A stretch of DNA of 64,000 nt from Ascidia mentula (Eukaryota; Chordata; Ascidiacea; Phlebobranchia; Ascidiidae): contig OX387200.1 in the NCBI GenBank assembly GCA_947561715.1, forward strand, positions 14,386,501 to 14,450,500, in the 5' to 3' direction. Positions within the stretch are counted from its first letter, which is position 1, and every line of letters begins with the position of its first letter. The translations under genes and the position numbers were made by a program. The notes below the pieces were generated by a model. That model ran no database searches, was not told the DNA's origin, and worked only from the letters and a program-made list of their open reading frames with translations. Positions 12,001-30,600 of the stretch are shown here, piece by piece.

Positions 12001-12362
12001 TATACAAATGAATGTAAAAATAACCACATATTGTCGCGGGGACTACCACTAACTTAAGAGTGACAGGATGCTAAAATACTTACTGTAAAGCTCATCGATG
12101 TCTATTTTATCTGTTTCAGCAGATGCCGGAAACATAATATGAAACTTCAGAAAGTCTTGCATGTATTCATTATTGAACTCCCATTTAGTTGCACTCCTAA
12201 CATTGCACAAATGAAAAAGGCAGTTAGCTATATCAGACCTGCATAGACCATTATAAGTTACCTTGTGGCATTAGTCACCACTGGCGTTTGCTTTAAAATT
12301 GTCCTCCACAATGTTGGTTTCGATGCAAAGGAGTGAAAACAGTTTTGAATAAGTCGTGCCAT
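9055..12362 (-). CDS. NDUFS2: NADH dehydrogenase (ubiquinone) iron-sulfur protein 2, mitochondrial complex I 49-kDa subunit
   Basis: Fourteen exons, in gene order: 12262-12362, 12084-12196, 11870-11991, 11648-11728, 11468-11588, 11214-11326, 10987-11139, 10661-10746, 10345-10464, 9840-9969, 9685-9780, 9380-9463, 9261-9318, 9055-9092. They encode 471 residues, close to the human 463. The N-terminus is basic and hydroxylated, as expected of a mitochondrial presequence. Hallmarks are [11 protein letters not shown] (91-101), [45 protein letters not shown], and the C-terminal DVVFGEVDR end. The subunit helps form the quinone-binding site in the peripheral arm. Intron 11 uses a GC donor (CCCAAG|GCAAGC). 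The start follows the LAS1L stop by 137 bp on the same strand. Confidence 0.97.
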
Positions 12363-12421
12363 TTTTTTAGAAAGCAAGCAAATTGCATGCAAACAGCATG
12401 CACTTTGGCAAACTTAAAACA

Positions 12422-12427
12422 TTTATT
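12422..12427 (-). terminator. Polyadenylation signal between LAS1L and NDUFS2
   Basis: AATAAA on the minus strand, 73 bp after the LAS1L stop and about 60 bp before the NDUFS2 ATG. It fits 3' end formation of LAS1L very close to the next coding region. Confidence 0.55.
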
Positions 12428-12499
12428 ACCCCTACAACCTAATGTCAACTGTAGAGAAAACACTGCGATTGAATTACAGAAAACAATTATAAAAAAAAC

Positions 12500-14014
12500 C
12501 TAAACGTCAACCCCAATAACCATTTTTTCCAGGCAAAACCAATTGGCATCAGTTAAAGTGCTTAAACCAGTCTTTTGGTTGGTTTCTTTTAAGTTTGTCC
12601 CATTATTAACTTCATTGTCATCATAAATCATTTCAACTTGTTCGCAGTTAGTTTCATTCTTTTCTTTAACTTCTTCCTGGTTTGTTGATACTTTCAATAA
12701 ACTTTTGTGCAAAGTTTGCAAAGACTGTCCATTGAGTTGGCCAATTTGATTTAAACATTTTCCATTGTAAACTTTCCATGGCCCAACCACAGTAGGAGTT
12801 ATTGATATTTCATCAAAGTTACAGAACTTATTTAAATGGGAAATTTCTGTGCCATTTGTTGAGTCTATTGTAACCACTTGATTTTTTTGTGGGGTTTCTT
12901 TGCCAGAACATTTATGAAGCTCTTTGAGTAAAACTGCTTCTGAACAATTAGTTATCTGTGGCAGTTTTTCTTCAATCTTGTTTAGCAAATCTGTGGCACA
13001 GACACACTTCGAGTTTACAAGCATTGCAATCATCCTAAGCAACTCCACTTTACCAGCAGCATCTATCTGGATAGAAATTTTGTCACTACCAACACTATCC
13101 ATTACATGATCAACCCACGTACATAAAATACTGTGTGCATTATTTCCATGAGGTTGCTTGCACATTTCCTTCACCAATTCATGCAAGAAGCCAAACTGCT
13201 GCTGGCGATCACATATGATTTCAAACAACCTTTTCCAGAACTTGAAATATTGTGATTTGGATTCTACATCAATAGACAAACTTTTCACAAAATTCCTTGG
13301 GTGGGTGACCAAGAATTTGTGTTGAACTAAAATGTGACACAGTTGTCTTGCATCAACCTCGGACTGTGTGCATGAATCAATATCCTGCAGGAGTACACTA
13401 GCTTTCTTCTTTTTCCTGGGAGTGTAGGCATGATTAAATTTGCGGAGCATCACATCAACATACTCCAGCAAAAGTTGAAGAAAATATTCATTAGTTGGAA
13501 TTGGTGTAGAAGCTTTTGTAGTTTGTGTTTTCTTAGGCTTCTTACATTTTGTTGCAACAGCATGCTGGGCATCCCAGTGATTGTCTTTGAGCCAATCCAG
13601 GGCAAACACAACTGCCTTTTCCAGCATCTGCAGAGATGGAAGAGGACCATGTGCCATTTCATGTCGCAAATTTATCAACCACTCTGGAATGCCGAAATCT
13701 TCTCCAACCTCATGAATAGGTTTTTTAGTGTTACCTTTTAAGCCTTTTTCAGTTACCAAGCCAACAAATTGTGTAATGGCAGAAGACATTAACTGCCTTT
13801 TGGCATCACTGCTCACTTTGCTTCCCTCAAGCCAGGACTCTAGCAATCTTGATGTTGCATCAATTGCAACAGGAATTTTGCCACAAAACCTTGCACGCCA
13901 TAGGTTAATGATATCCAGGGCATAGTATTGGTCTGATAAGGAACCATAGAAAAGGTTCTGGTAACAGCATATCCACTCTTCATCGCAAATCCAACCGACC
14001 ACTCTGTCAACCAT
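12500..14014 (-). CDS. LAS1L: LAS1-like ribosome biogenesis endonuclease
   Basis: A single uninterrupted exon of 504 residues. The N-terminal Las1 domain is recognisable from the WRARFCGKIPVAIDAT segment near residue 39 and from the HEPN nuclease motif RHEMAHGP, in which R117 and H122 have the Rx4H spacing of active HEPN RNases. In the family, Las1 cuts the ITS2 spacer of pre-rRNA together with the kinase NOL9/Grc3 in the nucleolus. The rest is more divergent, with lysine-rich stretches (PRKKKKAS near 200) that could serve nuclear localisation and an acidic, Asn-rich C-terminal end. Lack of introns is unusual among its neighbours. The gene diverges from RABIF across about 0.9 kb. Confidence 0.9.
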   Translation of the reverse strand: MVDRVVGWICDEEWICCYQNLFYGSLSDQYYALDIINLWRARFCGKIPVAIDATSRLLESWLEGSKVSSDAKRQLMSSAITQFVGLVTEKGLKGNTKKPIHEVGEDFGIPEWLINLRHEMAHGPLPSLQMLEKAVVFALDWLKDNHWDAQHAVATKCKKPKKTQTTKASTPIPTNEYFLQLLLEYVDVMLRKFNHAYTPRKKKKASVLLQDIDSCTQSEVDARQLCHILVQHKFLVTHPRNFVKSLSIDVESKSQYFKFWKRLFEIICDRQQQFGFLHELVKEMCKQPHGNNAHSILCTWVDHVMDSVGSDKISIQIDAAGKVELLRMIAMLVNSKCVCATDLLNKIEEKLPQITNCSEAVLLKELHKCSGKETPQKNQVVTIDSTNGTEISHLNKFCNFDEISITPTVVGPWKVYNGKCLNQIGQLNGQSLQTLHKSLLKVSTNQEEVKEKNETNCEQVEMIYDDNEVNNGTNLKETNQKTGLSTLTDANWFCLEKMVIGVDV

Positions 14015-14908
14015 TGCAAAGCATATATGTTTTGTACAAACGCTTAAAAAGTGTTATATTGGGTCTAGTGGGGGACCAAAGTCTTTTAAGAATTCAACAA
14101 TAAGATGTTTATCAATAATTATAATTTTTGAAACTTTTGAATTTGTGTTCTTGAAGGGTCACCGCAGAGAAAGACGTACAGCGGAATTAAACTAAGTAAG
14201 TAATCAGCGAGTATTGTTTGTTCAACAGAAAAATAATTCCAAACAAAAAAATAATAACAGTCGCACAGTGTAATATACACCAGACCCTAATAATTTGCTT
14301 TTTGCGAACACACGAAGAACAAATGTTCTTCTTCACGCCTCAGTGAATAGCGGCTTTTACAAAACGGATGATGGCATCATAGTATACTCTTTTTGGGAAA
14401 GACGGGTAAGAAACATTTAATATTTTAGGTCATTGGAATTAATATAGTGCCAATTAAAAACATACTAAAAATTTAGTTGGAAACTTTAACCACGTTTAAA
14501 GAAATTCAAACTTATTTGCGAGTTACCTATCTATTCGCATGTAAAACGTCGCGTTTGTTCTCCTGGATGTCATGCGTGACGGAGACAATCAGGAGGAGCC
14601 GTTGCACTACCATAGGAGTATTATTATCGTTTTTATTTGGAACATCGTTAGCGACATCATAAATCTACAGCTAATTAATCTAATTTCGACCAAGGATTGC
14701 ACTAAACAGACAGTTGCTAACTGCAAAGTTTTTGTAAAACATTGCGTTCATAAGTGGGTTTTATCTTTATGATGCGTAACTGTGTTGTAGGTAGTTCCGT
14801 TAAATGCAAAGTTCCAACAAGCCGACAGACAACAGTCATGGTCGTCACACCATAATTTTACTATTGTGTTTTTGTACATTATGGGCAGTGAAGCACAATA
14901 ATTTTGCA
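14015..14908. other. Divergent promoter region of LAS1L and RABIF
   Basis: Lies between the start codons of two oppositely oriented housekeeping genes, so it probably holds both promoters. No certain core element is seen. Just before the RABIF start, TACATTATGGGCAG (ending at 14888) looks like a splice acceptor with no clear matching donor, which could be a trans-splicing acceptor or pair with an unseen 5' exon. Confidence 0.4.
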
Positions 14909-15265
14909 ATGGAGGGGAATGCAATAAAAAACATAGGTGCAATTCAATGCGAAAAGTGTGGTTCCATTATTTTGCAAGCAAACACTGCTGTGTGGAAGGA
15001 AGTAAAAGAAGGAATATTTTTGCCACCAATGAAGCAATGTGATGGAGATGGGACAACTGGATATGCTTTTTGGACTGTTTCAGATATGTTTTCATTTGAA
15101 AATGTTGGGTTTTGCAACACTGTGGACAATGTAAAATATTTGGCCTGTGCTGATTGTGAAATTGGACCTATAGGTGCTCACAAGTTAAGTGACAAAACAG
15201 CATTTTATGTTTTTCCGCAGCGTGTAAAATGTGCAGATGATGATAAAAACCCTGTCAAAACATAG
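14909..15265 (+). CDS. RABIF: MSS4/RABIF Rab-interacting zinc protein
   Basis: A single coding exon of 118 residues, near the human length of 123. The two zinc-binding pairs of MSS4 are present: C14-E-K-C17 and C80-A-D-C83. So are the family signatures FSFENVGF (61-68) and CADCEIGPIG (80-89). MSS4 binds nucleotide-free exocytic Rab GTPases and acts as a weak exchange factor or Rab chaperone in the cytosol. The frame stays open upstream to an ATG at 14804, but ATG 14909 follows a splice acceptor at 14888 and gives the family-like N-terminus, so I prefer it. The next gene on the strand starts only about 350 bp downstream. Confidence 0.93.
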   Translation: MEGNAIKNIGAIQCEKCGSIILQANTAVWKEVKEGIFLPPMKQCDGDGTTGYAFWTVSDMFSFENVGFCNTVDNVKYLACADCEIGPIGAHKLSDKTAFYVFPQRVKCADDDKNPVKT

Positions 15266-15613
15266 TTGTGGTTGCTATTGTGAGTGATTATTTGTTCACT
15301 GTTTTGGGACTTGGTTATGTTTTTCTGTTTCTGTAGTAGTGGCTTGAGAAACTAACCGTCAACCGTTTTTCCTATAAAGTTTCATTCCAATACTTAATTG
15401 AGCAAACAACAAATCCCATTCTTATGGAGTTGCATTTAAGCTTGACTTACAAGTTTACAACCAACTATTTCTGCCTTGTGTAATTGTGATGTGCTACCTT
15501 ATTGTAATATCTTGTTGATCAAGAATCACCAACGCTTTAATGTCAGTTCAGTTTGTCCAGGAGCACTTAAAATTAGTGTACAACTGTGTAAAGTAGTTTC
15601 TGATATTGGTTTT

Positions 15614-22271
<6,658 letters not shown>

Positions 22272-22883
22272 AATCACCGGTTTCTTGCACTTTTCAGAAG
22301 AAGATTGCCGAAATTAAGGTGTTACAAGCCGGTACTTTACTTGTTCAAAGGTTAATTGAAATAGAAACTTTTCTGCAGGGTTTTCAGGGTTATAGTTCTT
22401 GCATGTATTTGAGAACATGTTGAGTTTTTTTGATGTTTTATATCCGATATCTGGTCAAACACATTTTCTTGTGTTGTTTTGCCTGTTGTTTAATGAGTGA
22501 ACTGCGGTATTCTTATTTCCACTATAATCAAAGCTAAGCCCTACATGCGAATTATCATCCATGGCCTGTTGCGATTGCATGTCAAGCAAGTATTCTGCGC
22601 AGTTGTAGAACTCCATCTTTCCATTATTCGATCCATTGCTCGTTTCACCTTGGATTTTTCGAAAGGTCGCTGGTCGCCAACTTCTAGTTCGCTTTTGTCA
22701 TCCGGCACTTAACCGTAGGTAAATATATGCGTGATTTGATCTGCGTTTAAATAGCAAACGGGACCAAACCTTTCACTGCGAATCTCACGCCGTTATGCAA
22801 AGTCTTTATATAAAATAAGCTCCAGGAAATAGCCACACTGCGGCGTGGAAATATACTGAAATATTCAGCCCTCAGGCCGCAGT
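22272..22883. other. Spacer downstream of the USP gene
   Basis: Holds the USP 3' untranslated region and the 3' end of the small minus-strand gene. No canonical AATAAA is seen close to either stop. No coding signal that I trust. Confidence 0.35.
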
Positions 22884-23165
22884 TTAATTGTTTTTTTTTT
22901 CGACATTCTGCGATTTGCAATGACGCCGCAGGTACTCAAACCAGACAAAGGGTCGGATTGGGGCCGCGACTCCTTGTTTGTTGCCTTTGCCTTCTACAAA
23001 AGAAAGAGTCAAATGCTTTTTTTTCGACTTAAATTGGCAAAGATAATGTTTTGGAAGCGATTCCGTCTTACCCTTTTTACGCTTGGCGTTCTGTAAAACT
23101 TGTTTTCTTCGCATATGTTGCTTTGCAAGGACTTCCGCGCTGCGTACTTTGTGCAAACCGTGCAT
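22884..23165 (-). CDS. Unrecognised 67-residue basic protein, two exons
   Basis: Exon 1 is 23072-23165 and exon 2 is 22884-22993. The intron is only 78 bp, with a strong donor (AAAAAGG|GTAAGAC) and acceptor (CTTTTGTAG), and the phases match exactly. The start ATG has an in-frame TAA two codons upstream, so the N-terminus is well defined. The product is strongly basic (KQHMRRKQVLQNAKRKK) and ends in a half with PIRPFVWFEYLRRHC. I see no signal peptide or membrane helix. The basic character would fit an RNA-binding, ribosomal or mitochondrial protein, but I recognise no family. Confidence 0.5.
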   Translation of the reverse strand: MHGLHKVRSAEVLAKQHMRRKQVLQNAKRKKGKTESLPKHYLCQFKSKKKHLTLSFVEGKGNKQGVAAPIRPFVWFEYLRRHCKSQNVEKKNN

Positions 23166-24681
23166 GTGTTATACCCCTTTAATTGGTATGGACACCAAAC
23201 GTGGCCTTTTGTAAGGTGTGCATTTTAAAACTAATTTGTATGACTGGGATGGGACGTCAAACACTGTTGTCGCTAAAAAATCTTTCTAAAAATCAACAAA
23301 CAACGATGTTCATTTTAAACGTTTTCATTTATTTTCTGCAACTTTTGTTAAATGTGCACGGCCCCATATATTTGGCGCGTTAATTATCCACCAAACGAAG
23401 CTTGGTGCAAAACTAAACTGTGACCAGCACGTTATCAATGCAGTCCCCTTTATTGCGCGCGGACCGTGTTCAATTGCCTTTCAACATCGTGTCCACACCC
23501 GCTGTGTTCGTTTTGTGCTTGTCACCTGTCAGTGTTATCTCCCTTTATTCTGTCGCTTATTTTCGATAACTTTTTTCCAAATACGCGACCTTGATTGCCA
23601 ACAAGCTTGTGAACTCTGGAAATCGTGTGAACCCTGGAAAGGTTGCGAAGATATGTGTAATAATCCCAGCAGGAACAACGCGGCTTAGTGGAATAATATC
23701 AAAGGCTTGGGGAAGGAAGTGGCCTTGTGATTAGTTCACATCTTTTTGAATGAAATTTTTGCAGGGATATATGAAAGGGGCATCGTGAATAATTTTCCAA
23801 AAGTGATGGTCAGTTGTAACTTACAAAGAAAGGAGCACTGGCAACTAGCCGTTCAATACAATGAATAACCACCAAATTTATGGAGCAGCGTTGTCACTAA
23901 CGACTAGAAGATGTAAATATTTGTGTGCTTTATTTAGTTTCTGTAACTTTGTTTGCACGAGTAGAATTGAATTAACGTCATATATGATGAATGAATTTGA
24001 ACAAGGAAGTCAAAGCTAGTATGCTAAACATAGAGCTGACGTTTCAAGCAACGCTGTGTTCATCATCAGTTTCGGGCAGGCAACTGAAGGCCGCAACTCT
24101 GTATTTCTGTGGAAAATAGTTTCTTGGTTGGGAAATGCCCTTCTCGAACTCTGTCCTGCGTAACAGAGTTAATTGTATGTAACAATGCATGGGTGCCAGT
24201 GTTTTGGATAAATGAGGATAAATGAGCGCAAATGAACAGGCTGTTGCCAGGGCGTGTTTGGGGCAGTTTCACTATGGTTTTCAGGGTTATTAGTCAGGCA
24301 GTAAATTGGTAGAGGGTGCTGTTGAACATGTAGCTGAAAAACTACCAAAATATTGAGGTGGATTTTGTGGAAAAATGAATCACAGAAAGTATGGTTAAAA
24401 TTATATTCGAGATAACTACTTTAACCGCTCCCCCAGGGGCATTTTGTCCCCCCGTTGGACATTATTTTGGCTAAAAAAGCAGAAAAAAGTGTAGGTTTGT
24501 TTTGTGTAAAAATGAATCACAGAAAGTACCTTCCATTTGCATTTAAGTGAAGCCACCAACCCTCCTCTACACAATTCATTAAGAATTAAATGTATTGTAA
24601 CTGTTACAACATTAGTTATATTTTTTATATTTTTGCAAAAATAACTTCAAAACAAACACAACACAACCCATTAGCACGCAT
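23166..24681. other. Spacer with a retroelement-like fragment
   Basis: No convincing gene. The part from about 24000 to 24290 has repeat character: a hammerhead-like core at 24041-24069, and AACTCTGT and ACAGAGTT arms near 24150-24180. It may be the end of a Penelope-like or similar retroelement, but no reverse transcriptase or GIY-YIG motif could be read. Confidence 0.3.
24041..24069 (-). ncRNA. Hammerhead-like core motif (copy B)
   Basis: On the minus strand, CTGATGA is followed 17 bases later by GAAACGTC, the same spacing as copy A at 3827-3855. The intervening bases match copy A at 11 of 17 positions, so the two are probably related copies. The stem II pairing is weak here, so this copy looks degenerate. 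Confidence 0.3.
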
Positions 24682-27600
24682 CTAAACTGGACACAAAAGC
24701 TGCACCAGCCACTTGTACATGAAGTGAGTGGCGTCAACGCAACAACCGTTGGCAAAAAGATCCACAACACTCTGAGCCGATTCCAGGTTGATATCGAAAG
24801 GCATGTGCGCTATTGGCTCGTCATCACCCGACACAAGCCCCGATATTTGGTTAAGTAAGTGTTTCCAATCCTCTTCCAGCTGTGCATCGATGTTAATAAC
24901 CACGGATGTTCGTTGTGATTTCTTTCTGCGAGTTCCAGTGTTTTCTGCTTGTGCGGAAACTCGCCCAAAAAATTCTTCCGTGCGCTGTGTTTGGAAACAT
25001 AGAAACGGTTAAAACACGGTTTCTAGAATGCGTGTGGCGTAATAAGGGTTTGGGCTACAAATATATGCTGTACTTCATCACACAACTTTTTCGATAATTA
25101 TAATCGTAACAAAATACTATTTTATGTCTGCAGTAACAATAAAAGAAAATTTGAACCGAACAACACTTGGGGCTGGTACGTACTTGTGCCAGCAACTAAA
25201 TAACAAGTCACACTTCCCAAGTGGACTACGTTTGCGTTAATAAACTTTCTCTTACCTTCCTGAGCGCATTTACTTGTGTCGCAATACTATCCAGCGACTT
25301 TGACGGGACTTCCCCTCTTCCGCAATCAACGGTCGCTCCATCCGCGTGGTAAACGCTCCACAAGAGGGAGGTATTGCGCTGGCCGGGTTCTCGGCTCCAC
25401 TGCAACGCCACGTAGTTCTTGCCGCGCGGCAAGGGCGGCACGTGACCTGTCGCGGCGTATGCAGGAAGACGAGAGACGAGATATTCGTGCAAGGCTGAGA
25501 TGCGTAGGAGAAGATATCCGCTGTTGAGGGGTAGACGGACTGGTGTCGATTTTCCACCTGCAAGTAACTAATGTTAGGCATTGGCGAGTAAGATCAACGC
25601 TGTTTAATGCAGTTCAGTTGTTTTTTTACAGATAACCAAACTACATTCCGATTGTATCTAAATTACTTTACCTGTTGGACAGTTTTTAGTCCTTGACAGT
25701 ATTTAAAGAAAGCAGTCTTTAGCCCTTGGGAGCAATTACCCAATATTCCAGGAAGTTTAATATATGTCTTATTCAAAAATAACCTTATTCAAATAGAATG
25801 ATAAAACAAGTATATAAATTAATGTTAACTATAAAGTAAAACAACTTGCTACAACCATGCACCTAACTCAATACAATCACACAAAGCACAGAGCATCAAC
25901 ACTTTGACCATCACCAACCAACAATGTCATTAGGTCACATGGTCACATGGTGAATCCCATCCAAACCAGCAGGGTAGAATATAAGGTATAAGGTACAACA
26001 ACAATTAAATTAAGGTACAACAGCAATTAATATTAACACCGATGAAAGATACAGTCAATTGCCATAAATTTTGCACTGAAAAATACATAGAAATCTTCTG
26101 CTACCTAGTTCAAATGACGTCATTCTGTCGCTTCCCTCCGAGCTGGAAGGTGGTTGATCTTCATCAAATGTGTTCCCCCCGGAAACCAACGTTGACAACC
26201 GGCATTTTCTTAAAGAAGAGTTGCGGTTTTTAAAAAAATATTAAACTGAAACTAATGTACGCCTAACGGTTGTGATTTGGCTCGTAGCAAATCACGTCAT
26301 CGCACCTTTGCAACAGAACATAATACATCAACACATGAATCCACGTCAGTTCGTTGTTGCCGACCCGAATGGCATTTAGAAGAGGCTCAACGGTGACGTC
26401 ATCGCCCGGTGACGTCCACGGAAGTTGGCTGTGGTCGGTAGTGAGGTCGAGAAGAACAAAATCGGGCAACGCAGCTTTGTCCTCTGGGTTGAAATTCAGA
26501 GCCGTCACCTGCACAAAAGTCTTTATTGTAACTGTCACAAATCCAGAGAGCTTCGCTTTAGTTTATTGGCACAAAAACTGCCTTCTCATTAGACTAACAC
26601 ATTAAATAATCAAACAATGGTGAAAACTTTGTCGAATTATAAATGTTTACAACAAGAATAATGAAAACGAAAACTCTATGACCGCAGTTTCAGTGGTTAC
26701 CTGAGGATTTCCAGGCAAAACGGATCTCTGTTGATTTCCTCTAGCTGCGTGGTAAGCTGAGAAGAGAGCAGTGGCAACTCGCAACTTTGCCTGAGTGTGT
26801 TCCAGTGGTTGCGACACAACTCCGACGTCGAGAGAGAAACTGCGCTGACCCGGATTGGGCTGAATGATCCCTGCCGACACGGATGGTGACGAAGAAGCGC
26901 GGTCAAGCTCAGTGGGTGGTTGGGCAACCTCGGAATACTAAAGTAAATTGGTCGTATTTTACATAAGCAACATTATCCACGGGAAGTCGATCTACCTATG
27001 AACGACAATATCAGGCCTACAACTCAGCCTAGAGTAAATTACCAAAAAATAGCCAAAATATACATTTTTTTAATCTGCGTTTTTCCATCTGCCTAAGTTA
27101 GTTTGTTTGAAGGACCCTAGACTCCAAAGATTTTTTTTTTTTTTTTTGTATTGCCGAGGAGTTCTTACTTTTACTATAAGCATAACCTACCTTGGTTTCA
27201 ATAGTGGCTAAATCAACGAGTGCTGTTTCGAGGTGAGCTTGTCTCACTGTTGTCAAATCGCTTGTTTGCGTCTCACTTAATTTGACCGCTTCACGTAAAC
27301 TGGCATGAGCTGCCTTGGACTGACTTGGGCCGGCTTGACCAGAGCGAATCAACATGCGTTGAACCTTTATGGTCAATACATTAAGCGATACAAGCAGATG
27401 CATTATCCGAGTAAAACTGATCGCATTTAATATTAGTTTACCTTTCCTAATTCAATCTGTACGTCAGCCATCAGCTGCGTTTCCTTTCCTACAAACATCG
27501 AAGATAGAGATCTTGCCTGCATTAACAGTTGTGCTGCCACCTGGTGGTCGTCGTCAACTGATTCCGTCTGCAGCACATTTAAAATTATAAACATATGGTT

Positions 27601-30600
27601 AAGAAACTTGTTTGTAAAGTGGTAAATAGGAACATATCTCTTTGTGCTTGTGTACACGAAACTGTAAGAGTAAATCTCAGCCCAACTTCCGTTAACGTTT
27701 AAAAGCAAACTTTACGTTCTAGCTACAATGCATGTTACTTTCAGATGGTCACTAACAATGCTCTAAAATGATTGGAGCAATAAATGACGATATAAATATA
27801 TATGCATACACTACCACAATAAAACCATAGCATTTATACCTGGAGCATGGCATGGGCGAATCTAAGCTTGATTTGTGCGAGGAGGTTTGGATATGTTGAG
27901 TAGATGTTACGAGGAGGAGATGCAACTGTGGAAAGTTCGCCACCGGAATCACGATGAGATATTATTTCACCCTCCTGCATCGCCTTGAGAAGAAGGACGG
28001 AGTGTGCGCTCTTGTACGATATAATGCTCTGCAAGAATACATAGTGTAAACTTTAATGCACAGTTGTATATGAAGCAAGATCTACAAAAAACAGGTTTTA
28101 CGCCAAAGCACCACGTTACTCTAGAAATTTAAGAGATTTAAGATAATTTAGGTGAGTAATGACCAATTTTTTCTTTCTTCTGTTACAAAACAAACTATGA
28201 ACATTCAATATTATCATGTAGAATATAGACTTCAAATGGCCACGACGACATTTTGCAAGTGAATGAGGGGTTGCAAGTTTTCAACAATTATCAACTAGAG
28301 TTTTATACAAAAAAAAACTACCTCAGGTCCAGATGAAGACCCGGAGATAACGGAGAAATCAGCAAACCGTGTTGTGCATTCGATTAAACCCAACGCGGCT
28401 CTGTTCGATAATTCAGCTTGATCGTCAAGAGATGCAGAGGCGTCTTCCAACATATGCATGCTCTCCTGTATGGAGATGCCGTCCAAGGTAGAACCCTATA
28501 TGATGGAAATTATACAAACCACGATGTAGATGGAGAACAGCGTAAAAATCGTGATACAAAGACTTATCATTCTTGGGTTTGCTACTTTGTTGCAACGAAA
28601 CACCATAAACAATAAAAGCGGCCGAACGTTACCAATATAAGAAACAAGGCCTGCATTTCCACATCGTCACACGCTTCAGCCTCGGCAAGACCTTCGGCAC
28701 AATACAACTGAACTTGTGAATGATCCAGCAGTCCCGCGCTATCCGGTGCTGTATTTCCAACCTAATGTATCATGACATTGTAAAATGATGAATTTAAATT
28801 AATATTCATCATCATTTCATTGGTAATTTGTAAAGATATGGTGTTTTTTATTTTATGGTAATACTGAGTATTAACGTCAAGTGTAGTATATTGGACGTCT
28901 TGCCTTGCCAAGCCCTTTGACTTGAGTGGCGAGTGCTCGACACATTCTCAACCTGCAATCCAACCATAGACGAGCATTGAGTCGAGCCCTGTATAACCGT
29001 TCCACCACCTGAACAGGAATGTGTGTTTGTTATTCGGACTCAGCGAAAGGATTCTAAGATTTTGTTACACTATGACAGTTCGAAGGCTTACTTGGAAAGG
29101 TTCTTGTTGTGGAATCTGCGTGTTCGATCTTTCCGTTGTATCGGTCGCCAACTTTTTCTTCCTTAACGCAGAGCGGAGTTTTCTGGTGGTGTGAGTCGGT
29201 AGTTGGTCGAACAAACTGGAATTCTGCAACACGTGGAGAGCGGAGAGCGCCTCGGCTGCACTTACGGTCGATAACTGACAAAATAATACGAGAGGATTAG
29301 CCTGTTGAAGCCCAGCAAAATAGCAGGTGAAACGTCGGACAATAAAATTCACGTTGATTGTACCAGAAGGACAGATTATTAAAAAAAATAAAGTAATTTT
29401 AGAGTTTGCACACAGCTGTTCATAACGAACGTTTGCGATAAAAATGGCGCATGATTCAACAATCCAAATACCACAAGTTTAAGGTACAATGCAAAATATA
29501 CGGGTTACATTGGACAGAGAAACTCACCTGACGCTGCTCGTGGATTTCCGAGAGCAAGTAGTGACAACTGACCAGCAAATATAATTCTGACGCAGTGAGT
29601 GGTTCGTCACTTGTTTTGAAAATTTGAGCCATTACTGCAGTCAGGTGTTCGGCAACAGAAAGCAACATACCTGTACAAAGGTTGAATTCAAAGAAAAACT
29701 TTCACGGCACACAGAAACGAAGTTTTTGCAGAATACATTTTTTCTCGCTGTGTCAAGCTTTAAAGTAAGTTTAACACGCGATGAATGGAAATCTTTACAT
29801 ATGAACAAAATGCCTACATTAGAATTTGATTTTGATGCATAGTTGTCGAAGCATTACAGAACGTTTGTCGAAGCATACAGAACGTTTTTGCTTAATCTTG
29901 TATCTTTTTGGAACCTGTGTCTGTTAAAACCTCTTAAAACTTTGAACCTTGACCTTTTAGCAACTGCTGGCCAACCGGTCGATCGCGCTTCGTGAATAAC
30001 TTGTTGACGTATTTGGAAGCGGATGCTGTCGAGAAAGCGCTGATGTTTGATCTGACGTCATCCGCCAAGTGGGGAAGCCCCTTTCCATGCGGACCGGACT
30101 TTGGAGATAATGACTGTGATCTACACAATCCACACGTTCATAACTTTTTTAAAGTCGAAAAAAATGTATTTTATGTTGAGATTTGTATCGTGCGGAGTTG
30201 GGCACAGTTTTAGTGAGGGCCGGATCCCGGAGGGGGACCCCTCAATATGCTATGGCACTAAAAAACGCTGCAGTTACACAAGGGTTGACTAATAGGGTTG
30301 ATTTGCGGTCGTCACATGCATAACCGTCTAACGCCTAAAACTGGTACAATTGCGTCACAATGAGTTTCAAATAGAAACTGCCACCCAAGAGAAATTTTCT
30401 GAATCCGCCGTAGGTTTAAGTTAATTTATCAAAAACGAAAAGAAGTCATTTTTCTTCTCACCTGTGTCGGATCTCTGTTTGAAAGTCAGGAGACACAAAT
30501 TGAAGATCTGTAGCAGTTGGTTTTTGCGGTATTTTTGTGATGCAGGAAGCTAGGTGGACGAGAAGGCGAGCTTGACCCAGAGTAACCTCGCAGGTGAGGT

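Noticed and set aside
14477..14772. Overlapping plus-strand frames before RABIF
   Set aside because: No motif, no splice link to RABIF, and they lie in a divergent promoter region.
24066..24272. Minus-strand frame ending in GHFPTKKLFSTEIQSCGLQL
   Set aside because: Looks like part of a retroelement next to the hammerhead-like core, but no diagnostic motif could be read, so it is not called a gene.
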